A DNA stretch of 64,000 bases from Flavobacterium resistens (GTDB lineage: Bacteria > Bacteroidota > Bacteroidia > Flavobacteriales > Flavobacteriaceae), in the NCBI RefSeq assembly GCF_900182645.1, contig NZ_FXTA01000007.1:1-64000 (forward strand), written 5' to 3'. Positions within the stretch are counted from its first letter, which is position 1. Every line of letters starts with the position of its first letter. Below are positions 7,991-16,042 of the stretch, piece by piece. The position numbers were made by a program, and so were the translations under genes. The notes under the pieces are model-generated. The model was not told the DNA's origin, made no database searches, and was given only the letters and a program-made list of their open reading frames with translations.

Positions 7991-10900
7991 ATGAACAAAT
8001 TCATTAGAAATATAATTGCTTTTTCGCTTAAGAATAAAGCATTCACCTTTTTTTGGGTGGGATTACTGGCAGTTGCAGGATTCATTTCTTTCAAAAATAT
8101 GCCCATCGACGCCTTTCCGGATGTTACGAATACTCAGATTATCATCATTACACAATGGAACGGAAAAAGTGCCGAAGAAGTAGAGCGTTTTGTGACTTCT
8201 CCAATCGAGATTTCGATGAACTCGGTTCAGAAAAAAACGAGCGTTCGAAGTATTACGATGTTCGGTTTATCTGTAATAAAAATCATTTTTGATGATGGCG
8301 TCGACGATACTTTTGCACGCTTGCAAGTAAATAATTTACTAAAAAATGTTTCGCTTCCTGATGATGTGGAGCCAGATGTTCAACCTCCTTATGGTCCAAC
8401 AGGAGAAATATTCCGATATATTGTAAAAAGTGACAGCAGAGACAGCCGTGAATTATTGACTTACCAAAACTGGGTTATTGACAAACAGCTTCGTGCAGTT
8501 CCTGGTGTAGCAGATTTGAACGTTTTTGGTGGTCAGACAAAAACGTATGAAGTTGGAGTTGATCCAATTAAATTGGCTAAATACAACATTACACCTTTGC
8601 AGGTTTATAATGCCGTAAATGGCGGAAACTTAAATGTTGGTGGAGATATTATTGAAAAAAACGGACAAGCATTTGTTGTTCGTGGTGTCGGGCTTTTAAA
8701 ATCAATTTCGGACATTGAAAACATTATTGTTGATGATGCTGCAGGAAATCCGATTTTGGTAAAAAATGTAGCGAATGTTTATGAAAGCGCAATGCCAAGG
8801 GTTGGACAAACCGGAATTGGGAAAAACGATGATGCCGTTGAAGGAATTGTCGTAATGAGAAAAGGCGAAAATGCACAAGAAACATTAGCCTTGATCAAAG
8901 ATAAAATAAAGGATTTAAATGATAACATCCTTCCAAAAGACATTAAAATAGAAACGTTTTACGATCGTGATAATTTAATGAATTTCACTACCGAAACGGT
9001 AATGCACAATTTATTTGAAGGAATTATTCTGGTTACCTGCGTCGTATTCTTATTCATGGCCGATTGGCGAACAACATTCACCGTTTCTATAGTAATTCCG
9101 CTATCCTTATTATTTGCATTTTTATGTCTTAAAATGATGGGAATGAGCGCTAACTTACTGAGTTTGGGAGCAGTCGATTTCGGGATTATTATTGATGGTG
9201 CGGTAGTTATGGTCGAGGGATTGTTTGTTGTACTTGATCATCGAGCGCATCAACTGGGAATGACAGCTTACAACAAAATTGCAAAAGGAAGCTTGATTAA
9301 AAAAACCGGAACTGAAATGGGAAAAGCCATTTTCTTTTCGAAATTAATCATCATCACAGCATTATTGCCAATATTTTCATTCCAGAAAGTAGAAGGAAAA
9401 ATGTTCTCTCCCCTAGCCTACACTTTAGGTTTTGCCTTAATGGGAGCATTACTTTTTACTTTGACGCTGGTACCGGTTTTATCACACATTTTATTGAATA
9501 AAAATGTAAAAGAAAAACACAATCCATTTGTGAATTTCTGGGACAGAATTGTTGGAAAAGGTTTTGCATGGACATTTAAACATAAAGTACAAACGCTGAT
9601 CGCTTCTGTGGCTATATTAGTTACTGTTTTCTTTTCTGCAACTTTTTTAGGGACAGAATTCCTTCCTCAATTAAACGAAGGCGCCTTATGGGTAACAGCA
9701 GAATTGCCAATGAGTTCGTCACTTCCTGAAAGTGTCCAAACTGCGGCAATGATTCGAAAAGACCTGGAAAGTTTTCCTGAAGTGAAAAAAGTGTTATCAC
9801 AAACCGGACGAAGCAATGACGGAACAGATCCAAACGGTTTTGGTTTTATTCAGTTGCAAGTTGATTTGAAACCAAAATCGGAATGGACACGAAAAATTTC
9901 AATGGATGATTTGATTAATCAAATGGATGAAAAACTAAAAGTTCATCAAGGAATTACTTATAATTATTCTCAGCCTGTCATCGATAACGTAGCCGAATCT
10001 GTTGCAGGTTTTAAAGCTTCAAATGCTGTAAAAATTTATGGTGATGATCTTGATAAATTGGATGAATTATCCAATGAAGTTTTGGATAAAATCAAAAATA
10101 TTCCAGGAATAAAAGATGTCGGAATTCTTCGTAATGTTGGACAGCCAGAAATCAGTGTAATTTTAGACCGAGAAAAAATGGCCGCATATGGCGTAACATT
10201 AAGCGATGCACAAGCCGTTTTAGAATTGGCATTTGGAGGAAAAACAGCTACAGAAAAATATGAAGATGAAAAGAAATTTGATGTCAGAGTTCGTTTTTCA
10301 AAAGAATATCGAAAAGATGAAGAAGATTTGGCTGAACTGAAAGTTCCAACGATTAGCGGAGTTAAAATTCCGTTGAAAGAAATCTGCGACATCAAAACCA
10401 TAACTGGACCGGCTTTTATTTACAGAGATAATACAAAACGTTTTATTGGCGTAAAATTCTCTGTCCGTGACCGAGATTTAGGAAGTACAATTGCCGAAGC
10501 TCAGAAAAAAGTAGCCGAATTAAAAATGCCTGCTGGCTATACAACAGGTTGGACAGGTGAATTTGAAAACCAGGTGCGTGCGAGCGCCCGTTTGACTCAA
10601 GTAGTGCCAATCAGTTTAATTGGAATATTTGTTTTGCTCTTTATTTTATTTGGAAATATCAAAGATTCACTACTTGTTTTAGCCAATGTTCCGTTTGCGG
10701 TTATTGGAGGGATTATTGCACTGCATATTACGGGTATGAATTTTGGTATCTCGGCAGGTGTTGGTTTTATTGCTTTGTTAGGAATTTGTATACAGAACGG
10801 TGTAATTTTAATATCCGAATTCCATCATAATCTCAAGGCAAAATTTACGCTCGAAGAATCTATTTTTATGGGAGTAAAAGCCAGAACAAGAGCGGTAGTA

Positions 10901-11089
10901 ATGACAGCGTTAATGGCTTCAATAGGTTTGATGCCTGCAGCAATTTCAACAGGAATTGGTTCTGAATCGCAAAAACCTCTTGCAATAGTAATTATCGGTG
11001 GTTTAGTTACTGCAACTATTCTGACGCTATTAGTTTTTCCAATTATTTTCTGGGTTTTCAATCGTAAAAAGAATGTTCCAATTGAATAA
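7991..11089 (+). CDS. CzcA-family heavy-metal efflux RND pump
   Basis: 1032 residues, full length for the HME-RND family. TM1 starts near residue 15; two large periplasmic loops (about 35-335 and 555-865) and TM blocks 2-6 and 8-12 follow. TM4 carries DFGIIIDGAVVMVE with D396, D402 and E409, the proton-relay signature of the Zn/Co/Cd (CzcA-like) branch rather than the Cu/Ag CusA branch. It exports divalent cations with the adaptor and duct encoded just upstream. The 83 bp gap to the porin contains no terminator, so it is probably in the same operon. Metal specificity by this signature is an inference. Confidence 0.93.
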   Translation: MNKFIRNIIAFSLKNKAFTFFWVGLLAVAGFISFKNMPIDAFPDVTNTQIIIITQWNGKSAEEVERFVTSPIEISMNSVQKKTSVRSITMFGLSVIKIIFDDGVDDTFARLQVNNLLKNVSLPDDVEPDVQPPYGPTGEIFRYIVKSDSRDSRELLTYQNWVIDKQLRAVPGVADLNVFGGQTKTYEVGVDPIKLAKYNITPLQVYNAVNGGNLNVGGDIIEKNGQAFVVRGVGLLKSISDIENIIVDDAAGNPILVKNVANVYESAMPRVGQTGIGKNDDAVEGIVVMRKGENAQETLALIKDKIKDLNDNILPKDIKIETFYDRDNLMNFTTETVMHNLFEGIILVTCVVFLFMADWRTTFTVSIVIPLSLLFAFLCLKMMGMSANLLSLGAVDFGIIIDGAVVMVEGLFVVLDHRAHQLGMTAYNKIAKGSLIKKTGTEMGKAIFFSKLIIITALLPIFSFQKVEGKMFSPLAYTLGFALMGALLFTLTLVPVLSHILLNKNVKEKHNPFVNFWDRIVGKGFAWTFKHKVQTLIASVAILVTVFFSATFLGTEFLPQLNEGALWVTAELPMSSSLPESVQTAAMIRKDLESFPEVKKVLSQTGRSNDGTDPNGFGFIQLQVDLKPKSEWTRKISMDDLINQMDEKLKVHQGITYNYSQPVIDNVAESVAGFKASNAVKIYGDDLDKLDELSNEVLDKIKNIPGIKDVGILRNVGQPEISVILDREKMAAYGVTLSDAQAVLELAFGGKTATEKYEDEKKFDVRVRFSKEYRKDEEDLAELKVPTISGVKIPLKEICDIKTITGPAFIYRDNTKRFIGVKFSVRDRDLGSTIAEAQKKVAELKMPAGYTTGWTGEFENQVRASARLTQVVPISLIGIFVLLFILFGNIKDSLLVLANVPFAVIGGIIALHITGMNFGISAGVGFIALLGICIQNGVILISEFHHNLKAKFTLEESIFMGVKARTRAVVMTALMASIGLMPAAISTGIGSESQKPLAIVIIGGLVTATILTLLVFPIIFWVFNRKKNVPIE

Positions 11090-11113
11090 AAAAGTATAAA
11101 ACTTAATCAGACA

Positions 11114-11146
11114 AAAGCATCATTAATTTTAATGGTGCTTTTTTTA
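11114..11146 (+). terminator. Terminator of the efflux operon
   Basis: AAGCA.CATTAA pairs with TTAATG.TGCTT and is followed by seven T residues, 25 bp after the pump stop codon. Confidence 0.75.
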
Positions 11147-11198
11147 TTTCCTTTACAAATTAGTTTAATATCTTGCATTACAACTATAAAACTGATTT

Positions 11199-11801
11199 AT
11201 GAAATACATCTATTTTCTGATAACCATTTTTTCAATTTCTTTATTGGCTTCGGTAATAAATCCAAAAGAAGGATTTACTTGTTTTCTTGAAATCATTCCG
11301 GCTATAATAGGATTTCTGATTTTAGCTTTCACTTTCAAAAAATTCCGTTTTACCAATTTTACGTATACTTTGATTTTAATTCATTGTATTATTTTATTTA
11401 TTGGAGGTCATTATACATATGCCGAAGTTCCTCTTTTTGATTACCTAAAAGAAATATTTCATCAAAGCCGAAATAATTATGATAAAGTTGGACATTTTGC
11501 GCAAGGTTTTGTTCCTGCAATGATTATTAGAGAATTATTTATTCGCAAAGAAGTCATCAATAATAAAAGCTTTTTCAATTTTATTATTGTCAGTATCTGT
11601 TTGGCTATAAGTGCCGTGTATGAATTTATAGAATGGTTTGTTTCTCTGGCAACCGGAGACGGCGGAGATGCTTTTTTAGGAACTCAGGGTTATGTTTGGG
11701 ATACACAATCTGATATGCTGTTTGCAACTATTGGCGCAATTACAGCTTTGATTTTATTCTCCAGATTTCAAGACAAAAAAATCAAAGAAATTAATTTTTA
11801 A
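11199..11801 (+). CDS. DUF2238 (YjdF-like) integral membrane protein
   Basis: 200 residues with five to six predicted membrane segments. The family motif region HYTYAEVPLF, then NNYDKVGHFAQGF, and the acidic YEFIEWF and GDAFLGTQGYVWDTQSDM are characteristic of DUF2238, known in E. coli as YjdF. No biochemical function is established. It sits alone after the efflux operon terminator and is convergent with the ankyrin gene. Confidence 0.85.
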   Translation: MKYIYFLITIFSISLLASVINPKEGFTCFLEIIPAIIGFLILAFTFKKFRFTNFTYTLILIHCIILFIGGHYTYAEVPLFDYLKEIFHQSRNNYDKVGHFAQGFVPAMIIRELFIRKEVINNKSFFNFIIVSICLAISAVYEFIEWFVSLATGDGGDAFLGTQGYVWDTQSDMLFATIGAITALILFSRFQDKKIKEINF

Positions 11802-11827
11802 AACTTCGTAATATTATAAAAATAAAA

Positions 11828-11855
11828 AACGGCCCTCTGCTCAAGGAAGGCCGTT
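11828..11855 (-). terminator. Terminator of the ankyrin gene
   Basis: AACGGCC at 11828-11834 pairs with GGCCGTT at 11849-11855. On the minus strand it is followed by a T-run, so it terminates the leftward ankyrin transcript. Confidence 0.65.
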
Positions 11856-11894
11856 AAGTATACTAACTCTAACTCAAACTAGATTTAAACTGTA

Positions 11895-12278
11895 TTATTT
11901 TAAATCTTTTAAAATTGCAATTGCTTCAGTTGCATTTGACAATTGTGCATATTTTAATGCTGTAAAACCTTGTTCGTTTTTATCTTCTGGACGTGCACCA
12001 TTTTCTAATAAAACTTTAAGGATCTCAACTTTGTTATATCGTGCTGCGATCATCAAAGGTGTCATATCCTCAGATTGTTCGTTTACATTTGCTCCATAAG
12101 CAATGAATTTTTTCACTACTTCTAAATCTCCTTTGCTTACTGCTACGTGCAATGGCGCTGAGAAGTTTCTAGAAACTTCGATTTTTGGATTTCCAACTAG
12201 TGATGTGTGATTTGCTGCCATTGAAACATTGGCAAAAGCTACTAAAGCTACTCCTAAAATAATTACTGACTTTTTCAT
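11895..12278 (-). CDS. Exported ankyrin-repeat protein, copy 1
   Basis: 127 residues: signal peptide (MKKSVIILGVALVAFANVSMA), a short linker, and about three ankyrin repeats (APLHVAVSKGDLEVVKKFI, TPLMIAARYNKVEILKVLL, TALKYAQLSNATEAIAIL). The short length and export signal suggest a small periplasmic binding module. Copy 2 at 13267-13644 is closely similar in signal peptide, repeat sequence and 5' leader (both leaders are rich in ATCAATCA), so the two arose by duplication. No partner is identifiable. Confidence 0.85.
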   Translation of the reverse strand: MKKSVIILGVALVAFANVSMAANHTSLVGNPKIEVSRNFSAPLHVAVSKGDLEVVKKFIAYGANVNEQSEDMTPLMIAARYNKVEILKVLLENGARPEDKNEQGFTALKYAQLSNATEAIAILKDLK

Positions 12279-12652
12279 GTTGATTGATTGTTAAATTGAT
12301 TGATTATTGATGATTTTTAATTTCGATGTAAAGGTAATTTATTTTTATGTATTATGTATAACAAAGTACCTTGTTTTAACTAATTATTAACATTCAATTA
12401 ATATAAGCGCTATAAATCAAACTGAACGTTAATAATTTGCTTTCTTAATAGACGCACAAAAAGTCAATATGTTACAGTTTAAATTAAAAAAATATAAAAA
12501 ATCTTATGAATATTTTTTTTAAGCTAAATAATCCAATGATTTAAAGCTGTTTTCATCACACTCAAAATCAACATGTAAGACCTTTTATTCAAAGATTTTA
12601 TGTACATTTAATAGAACAAAAAACATCTAACAAACTTAAAACCGAAAAAAAC
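12279..12652. other. Divergent intergenic region, ankyrin copy 1 / SRPBCC
   Basis: 374 bp of AT-rich DNA between divergent start codons, holding the promoters of both genes. TGATTGATT repeats lie in the ankyrin leader. No open reading frame or stable hairpin was seen. Confidence 0.5.
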
Positions 12653-13189
12653 ATGAAAATCATCAAAAAAATTCTAATTGCTTTAATTTTAATATTTGCT
12701 GTTATACTTATTGCAGCTTTTTTTATGCCTAAAAATTATGCTGTAGAAAGAGAAATAACCATTAATAAACCCGTTGACTCGGTTTTTAATTATGTAAGAT
12801 CCTTAAAAAATCAAAATGAATTTAGTGTTTGGGCAAGTATGGACCCAAAAATGAAATCGACTTTTTCTGGCACAGACGGACAAGTTGGATCGATTTCGGC
12901 TTGGGAAAGTAAAGTCGAAAATGTTGGATCCGGTGAACAAGAAATTACAAAAATTACGGAAGGAAGACGCATTGACTTTGCTCTACGTTTTAAAGAGCCA
13001 ATGAATGATACTGCAGAAGGTTTTATGTCGACAGAAACTGTTTCCGGAAATCAGACAAAAGTAAAATGGGGTATCAATGGTGTTATTCCATATCCAATGA
13101 ATATTATGCTTCCCTTCATGAAAATGGATGAAATGATTGGAAATGATTTACAAAAAGGATTGGAAAATCTGAAAAAGAAATTAGAATAA
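12653..13189 (+). CDS. Membrane-anchored SRPBCC (polyketide cyclase-like) protein
   Basis: 178 residues: one N-terminal membrane segment (6-24), then an SRPBCC/START-like helix-grip fold recognised from ITINKPVDSVFNYV and a C-terminal amphipathic helix ending NDLQKGLENLKKKLE. Family members bind hydrophobic ligands or act as cyclases, but catalytic residues are not conserved and the ligand is unknown. It lies between the two ankyrin paralogues and has its own terminator at 13210-13247. Confidence 0.8.
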   Translation: MKIIKKILIALILIFAVILIAAFFMPKNYAVEREITINKPVDSVFNYVRSLKNQNEFSVWASMDPKMKSTFSGTDGQVGSISAWESKVENVGSGEQEITKITEGRRIDFALRFKEPMNDTAEGFMSTETVSGNQTKVKWGINGVIPYPMNIMLPFMKMDEMIGNDLQKGLENLKKKLE

Positions 13190-13209
13190 TATTCAATAAA
13201 ATATAAAGC

Positions 13210-13247
13210 AAAAGTGCAATTCAAAATAGAATCTGAATTGCACTTTT
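13210..13247. terminator. Bidirectional terminator, SRPBCC / ankyrin copy 2
   Basis: AAAAGTGCAATTCA at 13210-13223 pairs perfectly with TGAATTGCACTTTT at 13234-13247. It lies between convergent genes with A and T runs on the outer sides. Confidence 0.75.
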
Positions 13248-13266
13248 TTATTGCTTCGTGATTATA

Positions 13267-13644
13267 TTATTTCAAGTTTTTCAGAATAGCAATTGATTCA
13301 GTTGCTTTTGCATATTCTGCATAATTTAAAGCCGTAAAGCCTTTTTCATTTTTATCAGAAGGTGTTGCTCCATTTTTTAGCAGAATTTTTATGATTTCAA
13401 ATTCATTAAATCTTGCCGCAATCATTAACGGTGTCATATCATTCACCATTTTATTTATATCTACGCCGTATTGAATAAATCTTTTGACACTTTCAATATC
13501 ACCTTTGCTTATTGCAAGATGTAGAGGTGATTTTGTATTACTAGAAAACGCCATTTCATTTTTAATCCTAAATTTTAAACTTGATGCATTTAATACATTT
13601 CCGAATACTAAAATTGCTCCTAAAATAATTACTCTTTTTTTCAT
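13267..13644 (-). CDS. Exported ankyrin-repeat protein, copy 2
   Basis: 125 residues, paralogue of the protein at 11895-12278. It shares the signal peptide layout (MKKRVIILGAILVF), the PLHLAISKGDIESVKRFI, TPLMIAARFNEFEIIKILL and FTALNYAEYAKATESIAIL repeats, and the same C-terminal AILKNLK ending. The middle linker has diverged. Duplication with an SRPBCC gene between the copies suggests a three-gene block whose copies have since drifted. Confidence 0.85.
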   Translation of the reverse strand: MKKRVIILGAILVFGNVLNASSLKFRIKNEMAFSSNTKSPLHLAISKGDIESVKRFIQYGVDINKMVNDMTPLMIAARFNEFEIIKILLKNGATPSDKNEKGFTALNYAEYAKATESIAILKNLK

Positions 13645-13738
13645 GATGATTGTTTGTTAAATGATTGATGATGATTTTCTACTTAGACGACTCAACAATC
13701 AATTAGGTTGCATCATTTAAAAAAAATATAATAATAGA

Positions 13739-13773
13739 AAAAGTGCAATCCCATTTTGGCAGAATTGCGCTTT
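13739..13773 (-). terminator. Terminator of the GH26 gene
   Basis: On the minus strand AAAGCGCAAT pairs with ATTGCACTTT and is followed by T residues, 20-55 bp after the GH26 stop codon. Confidence 0.6.
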
Positions 13774-13793
13774 CTAAAATATTTGATAGAGAA

Positions 13794-14927
13794 CTAAATT
13801 TTAAATTGACTACTGTAAATATTTTTTAAATCCTTTTCAAATAAAGTATATGGATCTTCATAAAATTGAATAAAGTCCGGCGCGCTGACTTGTCCCGGAA
13901 ATGGTGCAAAATAATGGGTTGGGTTTGTGCTGTCATTTCTCCATACTAAAACATAAGCCAATTCTAAATTTTCAGATTTCAGCGTTTTCAGCAATATTTC
14001 TGTCCACCATTTTTCATTTGGAATAGATTCTAAGCCTGTTTCTGTAAAGGCGGCCAGTTTTTCTTTTTTAATTGCTAAATCTGAAATTATTTTTAGCCTC
14101 TTTACTCCTGCTTCAAGATTGTATTTTCCATCACGACCAAAATCGGCATAATCATCCATTCCAAACATATCTACAAAATTATCACCTGGATAACGTTCCA
14201 AATATTCTGTTTCCGAATTAAATCTGACATCCGGAGAAAAAGCATAAATAAAATTGTGGACGCCTAAAGTATCTCTCAAATAAGAAACCGTAAATTCCCA
14301 AACCGCAATAAAATCTTCGCGAGAAGTATATTTTTTTCCCCACCAAAACCAATCGCCGTCAAATTCATGATATGGCCTGAAAATCATTGGAGCTAGAGTG
14401 CCATCTTTTGCTTTGACTGAATGCGCAAAATCAGCAATTGTTTTTAGAATTTCTTTGTATTTTTTATGATGTGAACCACCTGGTTTAATCAATGCCATTG
14501 CAGGCGAAGAAACAGAATCTTTCCAATAAAACCCATTTTCAGAAACCGGATTATTAAAATGCCACGAAACAGTAGTAATACCGCCACGTTCATAAGTTGA
14601 AATTACATTTTTTCTGAGCGTTTCTTTCGTTTTTTCAATCACATCTTCAGAGCGCCCGGAGAAATCGCTGAAATCAATTCCGACTACAGCCGGGTGTGAT
14701 CCCGTAACCGATTTTACATCAGAACGATTAGGCTCATTTTTCCAACCGTGTCCATATTCCAGTGCGTGTTGATGTCCAAAAAGAATATGTTTTTTAGAAA
14801 TTAATTTTAAATTCTGATATAAAATTTTGGTTTCTTTTGTGGCTTTTTTATCAATTTGCGCAAAAAGAAAATGCCCTGCTGTCATAAATAGAAACAGAAG
14901 GGCATTTTTTATTATTGTTGATTTCAT
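13794..14927 (-). CDS. Glycoside hydrolase family 26 (beta-mannanase-like) exported enzyme
   Basis: 377 residues with a signal peptide ending ...FLFAQ. GH26 hallmarks: N-terminal FGHQHALEYGHGW, acid/base E188 in FRPYHEFDGDWFWWG, and nucleophile E296 in AAFTETG, inside a TIM barrel. Family members cut beta-1,4-mannan, and some cut related beta-glycans. No lipobox and no binding module are visible, and no polysaccharide-utilisation genes (susC/susD) lie next to it, so it stands alone. The downstream GH9 gene at 62 kb is the only other plant-glycan enzyme here. Confidence 0.9.
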   Translation of the reverse strand: MKSTIIKNALLFLFMTAGHFLFAQIDKKATKETKILYQNLKLISKKHILFGHQHALEYGHGWKNEPNRSDVKSVTGSHPAVVGIDFSDFSGRSEDVIEKTKETLRKNVISTYERGGITTVSWHFNNPVSENGFYWKDSVSSPAMALIKPGGSHHKKYKEILKTIADFAHSVKAKDGTLAPMIFRPYHEFDGDWFWWGKKYTSREDFIAVWEFTVSYLRDTLGVHNFIYAFSPDVRFNSETEYLERYPGDNFVDMFGMDDYADFGRDGKYNLEAGVKRLKIISDLAIKKEKLAAFTETGLESIPNEKWWTEILLKTLKSENLELAYVLVWRNDSTNPTHYFAPFPGQVSAPDFIQFYEDPYTLFEKDLKNIYSSQFKI

Positions 14928-14958
14928 GGTTTAAATAATTAGTTTAAACCCGAAATTA

Positions 14959-15912
14959 CTATTTTGAAGAAAGGTAATCTAATACGTTTTTTTCAATACG
15001 TTGATCAATATTGTCAATATCAGCTTTTACGAATTTTTCTCCTAAGATATTCTCATACAATTCGATATATCTTTCAGAAACAGATTCTATATAAGCATCA
15101 TTCATATCCGGAATTTGTTGTCCTTCCTGACCTTGGAAACCATTTTCAATTAACCAACGACGAACGAATTCTTTTGATAATTGTTTTTGCTCCTCGCCTT
15201 TTACTTGTCTTTCTGCATATCCATCAGCATAAAAATAACGAGATGAATCTGGTGTATGAATTTCGTCAATTAAAACGATAATACCGTCTTTCGTTTTTCC
15301 AAATTCATATTTTGTATCCACTAAAATTAATCCGCGAGATGCAGCAATTTCAGTCCCTCTTTGGAACAAAGCACGAGTATATTTTTCTAAAATCAAATAA
15401 TCTTCTTCAGAAACAATTCCTTTTGAAAGAATGTCTTCACGAGAAATATCTTCATCATGAGAACCATTATCTGCTTTTGTAGTTGGCGTAATAATTGGTT
15501 CCGGAAATTTGTCGTTTTCTTTTAAGCCTTCAGCCATTGTTACACCGCAAATTTGTCTTCTTCCTGCTGCGTATTCACGAGCCGCGTGACCTGAAACATA
15601 ACCGCGAATAACCATTTCTACTTTAAAAGGTTCGCATAAATATCCAACAGCAACGTTTGGATCAGGAGTAGCGATCAACCAATTTGGAACAATATCTTGA
15701 GTCAACTCCATAAATTTTGTTGCAATCTGATTCAAAATTTGTCCTTTGTATGGAATTCCTTTTGGCAAAACCACATCAAAAGCCGAAAGTCTGTCAGTAG
15801 CTATCATTACTAAAAGCTCGTCGTTAATATTGTAAACTTCTCTAACTTTTCCGCGGTAAACTGATTTTTGATTCGGAAAATTAAAATTTGTAGTTGTGAT
15901 TGTATTGCTCAT
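14959..15912 (-). CDS. purC: Phosphoribosylaminoimidazole-succinocarboxamide synthase
   Basis: 317 residues; cytosolic SAICAR synthase of purine biosynthesis, which joins CAIR and aspartate using ATP. Recognisable blocks are the N-terminal YRGKVREVYNI, ATDRLSAFDVVLPKGIP, VEMVIRGYVSGHAAREY, the central TPTTKADNGSHDEDIS, the metal/ATP block LVDTKYEFGK and IDEIHTPDSSR. The length is that of the longer PurC type common in Bacteroidota. It is a single gene about 30 bp upstream of the GH26 start with no obvious functional link. Confidence 0.96.
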   Translation of the reverse strand: MSNTITTTNFNFPNQKSVYRGKVREVYNINDELLVMIATDRLSAFDVVLPKGIPYKGQILNQIATKFMELTQDIVPNWLIATPDPNVAVGYLCEPFKVEMVIRGYVSGHAAREYAAGRRQICGVTMAEGLKENDKFPEPIITPTTKADNGSHDEDISREDILSKGIVSEEDYLILEKYTRALFQRGTEIAASRGLILVDTKYEFGKTKDGIIVLIDEIHTPDSSRYFYADGYAERQVKGEEQKQLSKEFVRRWLIENGFQGQEGQQIPDMNDAYIESVSERYIELYENILGEKFVKADIDNIDQRIEKNVLDYLSSK

Positions 15913-15962
15913 TATTTGTTGTGTTGTTTTTTTATGAATGCAAATTTAAAACTAATTAAAAG

Positions 15963-15990
15963 AAAAAAAGAATCTATTCAGATTCTTTTT
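15963..15990 (-). terminator. Terminator of the S9 peptidase gene
   Basis: AAAAAAGAATCT pairs with AGATTCTTTTTT around a tiny loop. A second inverted repeat (CAGTCACAGTTT at 16005-16016 with AAACTGTGACTG at 16027-16038) lies beside it, nearer the peptidase stop codon. Confidence 0.65.
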
Positions 15991-16042
15991 TTAGTCTCAG
16001 TATACAGTCACAGTTTCCAGTCTTCAAAACTGTGACTGAAAC

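Noticed and set aside
10036..10401. 121-residue antisense reading frame inside the CzcA-like gene
   Set aside because: It is the shadow of the pump gene; its low-complexity Ser-rich composition follows from the codon usage of the other strand.
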